Assembly (NCBI RefSeq): GCF_014637405.1
Contig: NZ_BMEY01000015.1
Coordinates: 33,737 to 97,736 of the forward strand
Length of the DNA stretch: 64,000 bases
DNA from: Ornithinibacillus halotolerans
Lineage (GTDB): Bacteria > Bacillota > Bacilli > Bacillales > Amphibacillaceae
Reading direction: 5' to 3'
Shown: piece after piece, positions 36,361 through 44,993 of the stretch
Position numbering within the stretch: the stretch's first letter is position 1
Layout: each line of letters begins with the position of its first letter
The notes under the pieces: generated by a model
The model's input: the letters and a program-made list of their open reading frames with translations, nothing else
Database searches by the model: none
Told to the model about the DNA's origin: nothing
Program-made: the position numbers and the translations under genes

Positions 36361-37185
36361 ATGAACTATCCATCACGAGTTATGACCATTGCTGGTTCTG
36401 CTTCAGGAGGAAGTGCTGGAATTCAAGCAGACTTAAAAACGTTTCAAGAAATAGATGTTTATGGGATGAGTGTTGTTACAGCAATTGTAGGAAGACACCC
36501 TAAAACAGATAAAAATGTACATCCAATGACTATAGAGGCAATTGAAGCGCAATTCGATACTGCGATGAAACAAGTTGGGGCCGATGCATTAAAAACTGGA
36601 ATGCTATTTTCAACAGCAGTAATTGAAACTGCCGCTGAACTTATTCAAGGTTCTTCGATTCCACACATTGTCGTTGACCCGGTAATGGTTGGAAAACTAG
36701 ATTCTAAATTATTAGCAGATGATGCCATCACGGCATTAAAAGAAAAACTAATTCCATTAGCTACCATCATTACACCTAATATACCAGAGGCCTCGTTCTT
36801 ATTAGATGACCGTTCCATTTCAAATGTGGAAGAACTAAAGCAAGCTGCTATTGATTTATATGAATTAGGAGCAAAGTATGTCCTTGTAAAAGGCGGGCGT
36901 CTTTCTGGCCCTGCAGTGGATGTGCTATATGACGGAAAGACATTAACAACATTTGAAGCACCACGGATTGATACGGTAAATACAAGTGGGGCAGGATGTA
37001 CGTATTCGGCAGCAATCTGTGCATATCTAGCAAAAGGGAAGACCGTTGAAGAAGCAGTACATTTAGCAAAAAGTTTCGTTACAACGGCGATTGAACACGG
37101 ATTCTCTTATAATGATATGGTTGGACCGACTTATCATGCTGCGGAAAGAAAATTTGGTGAAGCTCACCCAATTAAGGTAAATTAA
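36361..37185 (+). CDS. pdxK: Pyridoxine/pyridoxal kinase, ThiD-like fold
   Basis: A 274-residue ribokinase-fold kinase. GSASGGSAGIQADLKTFQE near residue 12 and DTVNTSGAGCTYSAAI near 210 are diagnostic. The GAGCT motif favours the Bacillus PdxK branch over ThiD (GTGCT). It phosphorylates pyridoxal or pyridoxine, and perhaps HMP. RBS GGAAGGG. A stand-alone gene. Confidence 0.82.
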   Translation: MNYPSRVMTIAGSASGGSAGIQADLKTFQEIDVYGMSVVTAIVGRHPKTDKNVHPMTIEAIEAQFDTAMKQVGADALKTGMLFSTAVIETAAELIQGSSIPHIVVDPVMVGKLDSKLLADDAITALKEKLIPLATIITPNIPEASFLLDDRSISNVEELKQAAIDLYELGAKYVLVKGGRLSGPAVDVLYDGKTLTTFEAPRIDTVNTSGAGCTYSAAICAYLAKGKTVEEAVHLAKSFVTTAIEHGFSYNDMVGPTYHAAERKFGEAHPIKVN

Positions 37186-37318
37186 TCAACAGGGCGGTTC
37201 AAAAAAAGAACTGCCTCCCCCCTCCAATCCCTCTTCTTAATTTCTCCTGAGCAAAACTGCCATTCTATTCAACCAGAATAAAAGAAAACAATGTCAATTC
37301 AACATTTTTAAGTAATTT

Positions 37319-37368
37319 TGCAAAAAAATATTTTTTCTATCGTCTTATATAGTGTAAAAGCTTTTACA
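37319..37368 (+). promoter_or_regulatory. Candidate ECF promoter and 16-bp palindrome before the first sigma gene
   Basis: TGCAAA (37319-37324), 16-bp spacer, CGTC (37341-37344) resemble the TGAAAC-N16-CGTC type recognised by SigM-like factors. Downstream, TGTAAAAG-CTTTTACA (37353-37368) is a perfect palindrome. Autoregulation is inferred. Confidence 0.55.
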
Positions 37369-37391
37369 TAACTTTAAAGGGAGTCATGTAG

Positions 37392-37958
37392 ATGAAATCG
37401 AATGATAAGAATTTTGTCAGACGACTCCAAATGGAAAAAGAAGATGCTCTAGATTATATCGTTGATCATTATTTACCTTTAGTAAAAGGAATCACGATAA
37501 AAGTACTTGGACCGCTTTATAATGACGGTTTAATAGATGAGTGCATTAATGATGTTTTTCTATCCATTTGGAATAACGCAGCAAAATTCAAAGGGGACAC
37601 AACTAATTTCAAACATTGGGTTGCATCGATTGCTAGATTTAAAGCGATTGATTACTACCGAAGTGCAATCAAAAAGCAAGAAGTAGAGTCTGATTATATT
37701 GAATCTACTAATGATAATTCAGTAGAAAAAGAGATTATTCAAATGGAAAATAAAAAGGAAATCCTAGCCCTTATTCGCACATTAGATCCAATTGACCAAA
37801 AAATATTAGTCATGCGATACTTCCTTGATATGCGGTCAGAGGAAATTGCTGAAAAGCTCGGATTAACTAAATCTGCTGTTGATAGCAGAATCTTTAGAGG
37901 AAGAAAAAAATTAAATAAGCATGCCAAAAACTATATATTAGGAGGTAGTTTTGGGTGA
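37392..37958 (+). CDS. ECF-type RNA polymerase sigma factor
   Basis: A 188-residue sigma-70 family factor. Region 2 has EDALDYIVDHYLPLVKGI and DECINDVFLSIWNNAAKF; region 4 has LDPIDQKILVMRYFLDMRSEEIAEKLGLTKSAVDSRI. No region 1 or 3. The last bases overlap the start of the DUF4179 gene, so the pair is co-expressed. I do not assign it to a named Bacillus ECF factor. Confidence 0.9.
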   Translation: MKSNDKNFVRRLQMEKEDALDYIVDHYLPLVKGITIKVLGPLYNDGLIDECINDVFLSIWNNAAKFKGDTTNFKHWVASIARFKAIDYYRSAIKKQEVESDYIESTNDNSVEKEIIQMENKKEILALIRTLDPIDQKILVMRYFLDMRSEEIAEKLGLTKSAVDSRIFRGRKKLNKHAKNYILGGSFG

Positions 37959-39046
37959 AGGATATTTACGAATTGTTGAATGGTATTGAATTGGAATTGA
38001 AAGACGAGGATATTGCTCCAGTTACAGAGTTTGAAAAGAAAAAACTAGCCTCAGGGTTAAAGCAAAAGGTTGTTAAAAAAAGAAAGCAAAACAAATGGAA
38101 AAGGGGATTATCTGTGGCTATCCTTACATTTGGATTAATGACTTCCGCCATGATTGGTCTATCATTCACAGCATATGCAGAGGAGATCCCGTTTCTAGGA
38201 AATATCTTTAAGTTCTTTAATAGTGATGGAACATATGCCGGATATGATGAGAATGCGAAGAAATTAGATTTAGTAGAAGAGAGTAATGGGATTAAAATAA
38301 GTGTGATGGATACGGTGTTTGACGGGAAGCAGTTATTTGTTACGTATAGGATTGAAACGGAAAAAGACTTGGGCCCTCGTCCTTGGTTAAATAGTTCACC
38401 AATATTTGGGGACAGCGGACTAGTTGGAAGTGATGAGGTTTCAAAAATTGAAGATGGTAACTATATTGGTGTTTCATCTGTCGACCATATGAGTAGTTAC
38501 GAATTCGATGAAGCCCAAGTTAACTGGAAAATTGACAGTATATCGACAGAGCCCAATAACCAAGGGATTACTTTTGAAGGTAACTGGGAATTTGCTTTTG
38601 ATGTGAAGGCAGTTGAGAGTAAGAACATTGCAATCGAGGAAAAGGTAGAAAAAAGTGGGATTCAATTTACCGCTGAAAACATTAGAATTACACCAATGTC
38701 ATTCATTTTAACCCATACATTCATTTCCGATTATAAAATCATTAATAACTGGGATAATCGTTCTGTTTGGGCTGAGGTGGAAGATGATTTAGGAAATACG
38801 TACACCCCTTTAAGCATACGTGGTAGTGGCCAAGACCACTATGGTGTCAAAATGTATTCAACTTTTGAAAAGTTAGACCCAAAAGCTACTAAACTAATCC
38901 TAACACCAATTGTTGAACTATCCGATAATGATACGATTGGATATTACGAGAGTGGTAAACCTATCAAGGCGAATTACCGTTCCGAGAATAGTAAAGCGGA
39001 CTATGAAAAGTTTCAGATGGAGGAAATTGTGATTGATTTAAAGTAA
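37955..39046 (+). CDS. DUF4179-domain membrane protein, probable anti-sigma partner
   Basis: A 363-residue single-pass protein. A basic cytosolic part (KKRKQNKWKRG) precedes a membrane helix at about residues 48-70 (AILTFGLMTSAMIGLSFTAYA) and an extracellular domain. DUF4179 proteins are usually encoded beside ECF sigma genes and are assumed to hold the sigma factor at the membrane. GTG start behind AGGAGG, overlapping the sigma gene by 4 bp. Function inferred from context. Confidence 0.82.
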   Translation: MKDIYELLNGIELELKDEDIAPVTEFEKKKLASGLKQKVVKKRKQNKWKRGLSVAILTFGLMTSAMIGLSFTAYAEEIPFLGNIFKFFNSDGTYAGYDENAKKLDLVEESNGIKISVMDTVFDGKQLFVTYRIETEKDLGPRPWLNSSPIFGDSGLVGSDEVSKIEDGNYIGVSSVDHMSSYEFDEAQVNWKIDSISTEPNNQGITFEGNWEFAFDVKAVESKNIAIEEKVEKSGIQFTAENIRITPMSFILTHTFISDYKIINNWDNRSVWAEVEDDLGNTYTPLSIRGSGQDHYGVKMYSTFEKLDPKATKLILTPIVELSDNDTIGYYESGKPIKANYRSENSKADYEKFQMEEIVIDLK

Positions 39047-39050
39047 TATT

Positions 39051-39086
39051 AATACCCTTGATCGTTATCAGACATCAAGGGTATTT
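39051..39086. terminator. Bidirectional terminator after the ECF/DUF4179 operon
   Basis: AATACCCTTGAT / ATCAAGGGTATT stem, 11-base loop, T-run on the plus strand. Confidence 0.85.
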
Positions 39087-39100
39087 CTTCAATAAACCAA

Positions 39101-39574
39101 CTAAACCATCTTACTATCCACACGATAACGAAATAACTTTTCATTACCAGTTCGATTAATTAATTCTTGCTTCAATTCCGCAAAGTCATTGTCACTGAGC
39201 CACTCCCCGTGAATCGTGATTTCCTTTCTATCTTTCCTCACGACTGTAACGACAATCCGATCATAATCATGAAATTCATCACAATGGTCAATATCTCTGT
39301 AACTTATAGTTTTTGATGGACGTAATGGCCCTTTATTAATTTCCATCTCATCCGACGCTAAGTAAATATAATCTTGGTTAGGGCGGTTCATGTAGTGGAA
39401 TCCTTGGATGATACCTAATGCAACAGGAATAATTGCTATTACAAACACAATATATTCTAATCCACCAATTTGGTTAGCCGTCAAAACTGCAGAAAGAATA
39501 GCTATGATTGCAGAAGCAAATGCCCATAACGCTTCCTTAAACCATTGACTAGTCTGTAAGTATTGATAACCCAT
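39101..39574 (-). CDS. Small membrane protein with PH-like domain
   Basis: A 157-residue protein with two hydrophobic segments (ALWAFASAIIAILSAVL, YIVFVIAIIPVALGII) and a C-terminal soluble part (MEINKGPLRPSKTISYRDIDH, TVVRKDRKEITIHGEWL) that resembles the bacterial PH-like fold. No enzyme motif. I use ATG 39574 after AAGGGTG; the ATG seven codons upstream has no ribosome site. Function unknown. Confidence 0.72.
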   Translation of the reverse strand: MGYQYLQTSQWFKEALWAFASAIIAILSAVLTANQIGGLEYIVFVIAIIPVALGIIQGFHYMNRPNQDYIYLASDEMEINKGPLRPSKTISYRDIDHCDEFHDYDRIVVTVVRKDRKEITIHGEWLSDNDFAELKQELINRTGNEKLFRYRVDSKMV

Positions 39575-39649
39575 ACGAACACCCTTTTCCTCCATTTATT
39601 TACTATAATTGTACGAAACAGATTGAAAAATAGTTTCATAAAATAATAT

Positions 39650-39685
39650 AACCGATTTCCTTTCCCCCCAGAAAGAAAATCGGTT
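39650..39685 (-). terminator. Hairpin downstream of the CoA-transferase gene
   Basis: AACCGATTT-C-CTTTC pairs with GAAAG-A-AAATCGGTT around a C-rich loop. It lies about 100 bp past the stop at 39789; the following T-tract on the minus strand is interrupted. Confidence 0.65.
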
Positions 39686-39788
39686 ACTCACGTCCTATAT
39701 CACAAACAAGCCCCTAAATAATCGAATATCATTTGAAAGTCAAGCTGCCCCAAGACTTTTCAAATTCCCTTTTTTCTAGATAACTTTG

Positions 39789-41306
39789 TTAATTCGTTAC
39801 TAAATCTTTTTCAAGCATTGTTCCATATTTAGCAAAATTGTCATGCCATGAGAATGCTTTTTCTAATACATGTGGAGTCTGCCCACCCCGCTCAAGTGCT
39901 TCCTCATAGTACTTCCAAAGTTGTGCCCGGTACATTGGATGTACACAATTCTCAATAATTAATGGAACTCTTTCACGTGGCGCAAGTCCTCGTAAATCTG
40001 CATAGCCTTGTTCTGTAACAACTACGTCAACATCATGTTCTGTATGATCTACATGAGAGACAAACGGAACAATACTAGAGATGCTACCACCTTTTGCAAC
40101 AGACTTTGTCACAAAGATTGCTAGTCTAGCATTACGTGCAAAGTCTCCTGAACCACCAATACCGTTCATCATCTTCGTTCCAGATACATGCGTTGAGTTA
40201 ACGTTTCCGTAAATATCAAATTCTAATGCAGTATTAATAGAAATTAATCCGAGACGTCTAATTATCTCTGGATGGTTGGAAATTTCTTGTGGACGCATGA
40301 TTAATTTATCGCGGTATTTTTCAAAATTCCCATATACTTGTTTCATCTTTTCATCTGATAAAGTGATAGAACAGCAAGATGCGAAGTCCACTTTACCTGC
40401 ATCAATTAAATCAAACACTGCGTCTTGTAGTACTTCTGAGTACACTTCTAAATTCGTAAACTCTGATTCTATCATCCCATGTAGTACAGCGTTTGCTACG
40501 GAACCAATACCAGATTGTAATGGTGCTAATCTCTCCGTTAAACGACCAGCCTCAATTTCCTTACGTAAGAAATCCAATAAATGATTCGCCATGATTTGGG
40601 TTTCTTCATCTGGCGCAACGATTGTTGATGGTGAGTCGTCTTGGTTTGTAAATACGATTCCTTTAATCTTTCCTGGTTCAACAGGGATTCCGATTGTACC
40701 AATTCGATCATTTGCTTTCGTTAATGGAATCGGATCACGCTCTCCCTGTTTTCCTGGGCTGTATAGATCATGAAGACCTTCCAATAATTCTGATTGAGCA
40801 AGGTTAATTTCTACGATGATATTTTTTGCATTCTCTGCAAAAGCTAGCGAATTTCCGATAGATGTTGTTGGAATAATCATACCGTCTTCATTTATCGAAA
40901 TAGCTTCTAAAATTGCATAATCAACCTGTTCAATAACATTAGCACGTAGTAATTCAGCTGTATGTGACAAGTGATGATCAACGAAAAGATGCTCCCCAGC
41001 ATTGATTTTCTTTCTCATCGTTGGTTCTGCTTGGAATGGAAGGCGTTTATTAATAATACCTACTTCAGCAAATAACTTGTCTACATCTGATCCTAAAGAA
41101 GCCCCTGTGAAGACATTGACTTTGAACTTCTCCCCAGCTTCTGCTCGTTTCACTAATGCCATTGGTACCGCTTTCACGTCACCTGCACGAGTAAATCCAC
41201 TTAACCCCAATGTCATACCATCTTGTATCCAGGAAGCTGCCTCTTCCGCAGACACAACTTTATCTTGTAAAAGAGGATCTTTAATACGTTCTTTTACATT
41301 TCCCAT
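39789..41306 (-). CDS. Acetyl-CoA hydrolase / succinyl-CoA:acetate CoA-transferase family protein
   Basis: A 505-residue class I CoA-transferase-like protein. LGLSGFTRAGDVKAVPMAL near the N-terminus, LQSGIGSVANAVLHGM and NGIGGSGDFARNARLAIF match the Cat1/acetyl-CoA hydrolase group. It would move CoA between acetyl-CoA and succinate (or hydrolyse acetyl-CoA), a role in acetate handling. Start at ATG 41306, nine bases from AGGGGG. The LytTR gene upstream, in the same direction, is a likely regulator. Confidence 0.86.
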   Translation of the reverse strand: MGNVKERIKDPLLQDKVVSAEEAASWIQDGMTLGLSGFTRAGDVKAVPMALVKRAEAGEKFKVNVFTGASLGSDVDKLFAEVGIINKRLPFQAEPTMRKKINAGEHLFVDHHLSHTAELLRANVIEQVDYAILEAISINEDGMIIPTTSIGNSLAFAENAKNIIVEINLAQSELLEGLHDLYSPGKQGERDPIPLTKANDRIGTIGIPVEPGKIKGIVFTNQDDSPSTIVAPDEETQIMANHLLDFLRKEIEAGRLTERLAPLQSGIGSVANAVLHGMIESEFTNLEVYSEVLQDAVFDLIDAGKVDFASCCSITLSDEKMKQVYGNFEKYRDKLIMRPQEISNHPEIIRRLGLISINTALEFDIYGNVNSTHVSGTKMMNGIGGSGDFARNARLAIFVTKSVAKGGSISSIVPFVSHVDHTEHDVDVVVTEQGYADLRGLAPRERVPLIIENCVHPMYRAQLWKYYEEALERGGQTPHVLEKAFSWHDNFAKYGTMLEKDLVTN

Positions 41307-41350
41307 ATATGCCATCCCCCTAATTAAGCGTTTTCATATATTTTACCGTA

Positions 41351-41370
41351 CAAATTGTGACAATTGTGAA
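41351..41370. promoter_or_regulatory. Direct repeat upstream of the CoA-transferase gene
   Basis: AATTGTGA occurs at 41353-41360 and 41362-41369, 9 bp apart. LytTR proteins often bind short direct repeats, so this is a weak candidate site for the neighbouring regulator. Confidence 0.35.
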
Positions 41371-41435
41371 AACATGTTGGAATTAAGGGAAAATGGACTG
41401 AAGCAGAAAAATTGATAGCTAAAGCAGATTTTTTA

Positions 41436-42062
41436 TTAAAACCCTAACATCTTCCTGAAATAACTGGAATAGGATTGACTTACTGGTACAGTCTCTCCAT
41501 TTACCATTTCAAGTGAAAATGTGGAGTGGGTATCTGGGTAAATTTCTTTAATATGATGTACATTGACAATAAAAGAACGATGACATCGGATAAATGTGTC
41601 CCTTGGTAGATTATATTCGAACTCTTGTAAGGCATTTTTATGCGTTCCAGAAAGTTCCTTTGCATATACATGTGTCTTTCTATCTTTTACTTCTATGTAA
41701 TATACATCGTGAAAAGGAATAGGTTTCCATCCATCATGTGTTTTTAAGGTAATAACTGATTTCCCCTCCGTATATGCAGGATAAATCGCCAATACACAAC
41801 CCGCGATTTCTCCATTTTCCTTAAATGGAACCGCCATGCCATGATATGGTACTCCAAATATATTACGATCAATAAACTCCGAAACCTTTTGTTCAGATTC
41901 CCACGCTTTATAAGCAATTGTTCCCTCTTTTACTGGGTCCCCTGGTCGAATTTTTAAATCAATTCGTTTACTTGGCCTGTAATATACGTATTTTTGCCCA
42001 CGTGTAACCGCAATAGAAATTTCATCTGAAAATAGTTCCCCAACGATGTCCAATATCTCCAT
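41436..42062 (-). CDS. LytTR-family transcriptional regulator with N-terminal sensor-like domain
   Basis: A 208-residue protein. The C-terminal LytTR DNA-binding domain (residues about 105-208) has FHDVYYIEVKDRKTHVYA, FIRCHRSFIVNVHHIKEI and PVSQSYSSYFRKML. The first 100 residues look like a small ligand-binding (GAF/PAS-like) domain, not a phospho-receiver: no conserved receiver Asp is seen. It lies about 130 bp upstream of the CoA-transferase gene on the same strand, so control of acetate/CoA metabolism is a reasonable guess. Confidence 0.8.
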   Translation of the reverse strand: MEILDIVGELFSDEISIAVTRGQKYVYYRPSKRIDLKIRPGDPVKEGTIAYKAWESEQKVSEFIDRNIFGVPYHGMAVPFKENGEIAGCVLAIYPAYTEGKSVITLKTHDGWKPIPFHDVYYIEVKDRKTHVYAKELSGTHKNALQEFEYNLPRDTFIRCHRSFIVNVHHIKEIYPDTHSTFSLEMVNGETVPVSQSYSSYFRKMLGF

Positions 42063-42143
42063 TCTTTAATAGCTCCTTTGCGTGAAACCTCGTCATACGA
42101 AATTTGTCGATATATATAGTGTTATTTTATCATGTTTAGACAG

Positions 42144-42178
42144 AAAAAGGGCCGTTGGATTCATCCAATTAGCCCTTT
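42144..42178. terminator. Terminator between the thioesterase and LytTR genes
   Basis: AAAGGGCCGTTGGA / TCCAATTAGCCCTTT imperfect stem around TTCA. Confidence 0.75.
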
Positions 42179-42185
42179 GTTTAAA

Positions 42186-42665
42186 TTATTGTTGAATAAA
42201 CGACTTTGGCATGACAACGGCAATGACCTCACCTTTTACTACACATATGTCATTAGCAAATACTTCTGTAACAACCTTCCATTTCTTGGGGTGAATCTCT
42301 TCTATAGTACCAATTGCCTTTAATGGTACACCTTGAGGAGTTGGTTTTAAATAATCGACATGTAATGAAGCCGTTACAAATCGTGGTGGTTCGACTTCAT
42401 CACCTGGTTCATGACCATTTTTCCGATGTAAAGCGAGAGCTGCTGAACCTGTTCCATGACAATCAACTAATGACGCAATAACTCCTCCATAAACAAAACC
42501 AGGTATTGCTTTATGTTCCTCATGTGGAGTATAGATTGTTACCGTTTTATCTCTGTTCCATCCAGTTCGTAACTGTAGGCCCTGTTTATTTAATCGGCCA
42601 CAGCCATAGCACCAGGAATAATCATCTGCATAATCATCTTGAATAGCATGTATCACTTTATCCAA
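42186..42665 (-). CDS. Hotdog-fold thioesterase family protein
   Basis: A 159-residue hotdog protein. SWCYGCGRLNKQGLQLR at the N-terminus, PGFVYGGVIASLVDCHGTGSAA as the active-site helix, and SLHVDYLKPTPQG match PaaI/YbgC-like thioesterases. Start is TTG after GGAG. Substrate unknown. It lies next to the LytTR/CoA-transferase pair, again hinting at acyl-CoA turnover. Confidence 0.82.
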   Translation of the reverse strand: MDKVIHAIQDDYADDYSWCYGCGRLNKQGLQLRTGWNRDKTVTIYTPHEEHKAIPGFVYGGVIASLVDCHGTGSAALALHRKNGHEPGDEVEPPRFVTASLHVDYLKPTPQGVPLKAIGTIEEIHPKKWKVVTEVFANDICVVKGEVIAVVMPKSFIQQ

Positions 42666-42811
42666 CTTTTCTCCAACTCCTTTTCTTGAATAACTTGTCT
42701 CCCTCGTTCATATATATATTCCAGATGACAACGAAGGCTATTACCTTTATAATAAACGTAATTGTCCTGTAAAAACAATTTTTAAAATTTAAATAATAGA
42801 AAGGTGAGAGT

Positions 42812-43687
42812 ATGGGAAAGAGAATTTTCTACTTTATTATTACAAACGTTTTAGTACTATTAACGATCAGTATTGTCCTTAATCTAATAGGGTTTAGAGG
42901 ATATACTACTAGTAGTGGTACAATCGATTTCGCTGCATTATTAATATTTAGTGCAATTATTGGTTTTTCGGGTTCATTCATTTCATTAGCTATTTCACGT
43001 TGGATGGCTAAACGTGCCATGGGAGTTCAAGTAATTAATCCAAACGGCCCAATGAATGATTATGAAAGAGCAGTTGTTGAGAAAGTACATCGTTTATCAC
43101 GAGCTGCTGGCCTCATGCATATGCCTGAGGTTGGTATTTATAACTCACCAGAGGTAAATGCATTTGCTACAGGTCCTTCTAAGAAGAAATCATTAGTTGC
43201 TGTATCAACTGGTTTATTACAAGAAATGGATGATGACGCTATCGAAGGTGTTATTGCCCATGAAGTTGCCCATATCGCAAATGGTGATATGGTAACGATG
43301 ACCCTCCTACAAGGTGTCGTGAATACATTTGTTGTATTCTTATCTCGTGTAGCTGCTTTCATCGTATCACGATTTGTAAAAGAAGAACTTGCATGGATCG
43401 TTCATTTTATTGCAATTATCGTATTCCAACTTGTCTTCTCTATATTAGGAAGTTTAGTAGTTTACGCATACTCTCGCCATCGTGAATTCCACGCTGACCG
43501 TGGTGGAGCAGACCTTGCGGGCAAAGATAAAATGCGCCATGCATTAGAAAGCTTAAAAGCATACACAAGCCGCATTAAGGGTGGAGAAGATACATCTATT
43601 GCTACATTAAAAATTAACAACAAGCGTAAATCTTCCATCTTCTCGACACACCCAGATTTAGATGAACGTATTAAACGCTTAGCTTAA
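42812..43687 (+). CDS. htpX: Membrane zinc protease HtpX (M48B)
   Basis: A 291-residue M48 protease. Two N-terminal membrane helices (residues about 6-26 and 36-58), the zinc motif HEVAH near residue 150, two more helices around 165-222, and [17 protein letters not shown] carrying the third ligand. It degrades misfolded membrane proteins. RBS GGTGAGAG. It is followed by a terminator and array B. Confidence 0.93.
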   Translation: MGKRIFYFIITNVLVLLTISIVLNLIGFRGYTTSSGTIDFAALLIFSAIIGFSGSFISLAISRWMAKRAMGVQVINPNGPMNDYERAVVEKVHRLSRAAGLMHMPEVGIYNSPEVNAFATGPSKKKSLVAVSTGLLQEMDDDAIEGVIAHEVAHIANGDMVTMTLLQGVVNTFVVFLSRVAAFIVSRFVKEELAWIVHFIAIIVFQLVFSILGSLVVYAYSRHREFHADRGGADLAGKDKMRHALESLKAYTSRIKGGEDTSIATLKINNKRKSSIFSTHPDLDERIKRLA

Positions 43688-43712
43688 TTGGGCGGGTCGT
43701 TTTTCATAATAG

Positions 43713-43746
43713 AAAGCACATGAATGTATTTTTCATGTGCTTTTTT
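43713..43746 (+). terminator. Terminator after htpX
   Basis: AAAGCACATGAA / TTCATGTGCTTT with 6-base loop and T-run. Confidence 0.93.
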
Positions 43747-43810
43747 ATATTTTTCTTGATGTGTGACTTAGGAATTGAGAGTTGTATACTTCGAAAGAAA
43801 CCTTATTTAT

Positions 43811-44178
43811 GTGATGAGTGACAGATGTTACGGAATTCTTGCCTAAATGGGCTTTCATTCCCGAGATGAGTGACCGTTGGTTCGCTTTTCTTGCCTCAAC
43901 GGACACTCATTGCCTTGATGAGTGACCGTTGGGTTCGGATTTCTTGCCACAACGGGCACTCATTGTCTTGATGAGTGACCGTTGATTCGAATTTTCCGCC
44001 TCAACGGGCTCTCATTGCCTTGATGAGTGACCGTTGGGTTCGGATTTCTTGCCTCAACGGGCACTCATTGTCTTGATGAGTGACCGTTGATTCGAATTTC
44101 CCGCCTCAACGGGCTCTCATTGCCTTGATGAGTGCCCGTTGATTCGAATTTTCCGCCTCAACGGGCACTCATTATCTC
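43811..44178. repeat. Tandem array B: seven units of 52-53 bp, strong hairpins
   Basis: GATGAG recurs at 43813, 43865, 43917, 43970, 44022, 44075 and 44127 (spacings 52, 52, 53, 52, 53, 52). Across each unit boundary CAACGGGCACTCAT, a 7-base loop, and ATGAGTGACCGTTG form a stem with 13 of 14 pairs. Between hairpins are 10-12 bases such as ATTCGAATTTTCCGC. Related to array B' at 59020-59556. It fills the gap between htpX and the SIMPL gene, both plus strand. Confidence 0.95.
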
Positions 44179-44276
44179 ACCATTTCTATTAACAACCCTT
44201 CATTCCAATAATTCAAAAAGAAACTTATCACTCCTACTTACATATATTTACCATATACATGAAATGAGGTGATTAT

Positions 44277-44948
44277 ATGTATTATTATCTAAATCCATAC
44301 CATAGACAATTTCCAAATAGGAATAACAGAAACACAGTAAAAGTTCTTGGCGAAGGTACTGTAATGGTGCAACCTGATCAAGCAAGTGTAGTTTTAGGTG
44401 TAGTTACTGAAGGAAAAGACTTGCAACAGGTGCAGACAATTAATGCCGAAAGAACGCGGAATGTCATTAACGCACTTATAAATAGCGGAATTGCACAAGA
44501 AGATATTCAAACATCCGAATTTCGAATCGACATCCTTTATAACTTTGAAAATGGGATTCAAACACTTCGTGGGTATCAAGTGACGAACTTACTTACGGTA
44601 TTAATTAAGGATATTAATAAAGTTGGAGAGATTGTAGATATTGCTGTAGAGCAAGGTGCTAATACTGTGCGGAATATTAATATGACAGTTTCTAACCAAG
44701 ACGTATATTATCGCCAAGCACTAGGAAATGCCATAATTGATGCTCAAGAAAAAGCACAAGTAATTGCAAAAACGCTAGATGTTACGGTTAATCCATTACC
44801 TATACGACTTAGGGAGTTAACGGGGAATTCATCCGAACCGCCGCGCCCATTTGTATTAGGTGCCTCCACAGAAAAAGGAGTAACGACACCAATTGAACCC
44901 GGGCAATATAAAATTATTGCACAAGTAGAAGCAGAGTTTACTTATTAA
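44277..44948 (+). CDS. SIMPL (DUF541) domain protein
   Basis: A 223-residue protein. VKVLGEGTVMVQPDQASVVLGV opens the SIMPL domain in fragments; the conserved QTSEFRIDILYNF and GYQVTNLLTVLIKDINKVGEIVD follow. The N-terminus is rich in Tyr and Asn (MYYYLNPYHRQFPNRN) with no signal peptide, resembling cytosolic or spore-associated Bacillus members. Function is uncertain in this family. RBS GAGGTG. Confidence 0.85.
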   Translation: MYYYLNPYHRQFPNRNNRNTVKVLGEGTVMVQPDQASVVLGVVTEGKDLQQVQTINAERTRNVINALINSGIAQEDIQTSEFRIDILYNFENGIQTLRGYQVTNLLTVLIKDINKVGEIVDIAVEQGANTVRNINMTVSNQDVYYRQALGNAIIDAQEKAQVIAKTLDVTVNPLPIRLRELTGNSSEPPRPFVLGASTEKGVTTPIEPGQYKIIAQVEAEFTY

Positions 44949-44955
44949 AAGGGAC

Positions 44956-44987
44956 AGTCCCCATGCGAATACACTCACATGGGGACT
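44956..44987. terminator. Hairpin between the SIMPL gene and the repeat protein
   Basis: AGTCCCCATG / CATGGGGACT, 12-base loop. No clear T-run, so termination is likely but weaker. Confidence 0.65.
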
Positions 44988-44993
44988 ATACCC

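Noticed and set aside
36361..37185. Thiamin kinase ThiD
   Set aside because: GAGCT instead of GTGCT and the C-terminal pattern favour the PdxK branch; kept as an alternative only.
37195..37230. Terminator after pdxK
   Set aside because: GGGCGGTTC/GAACTGCC pairs with a poly-A loop but no T-run follows; too weak to list.
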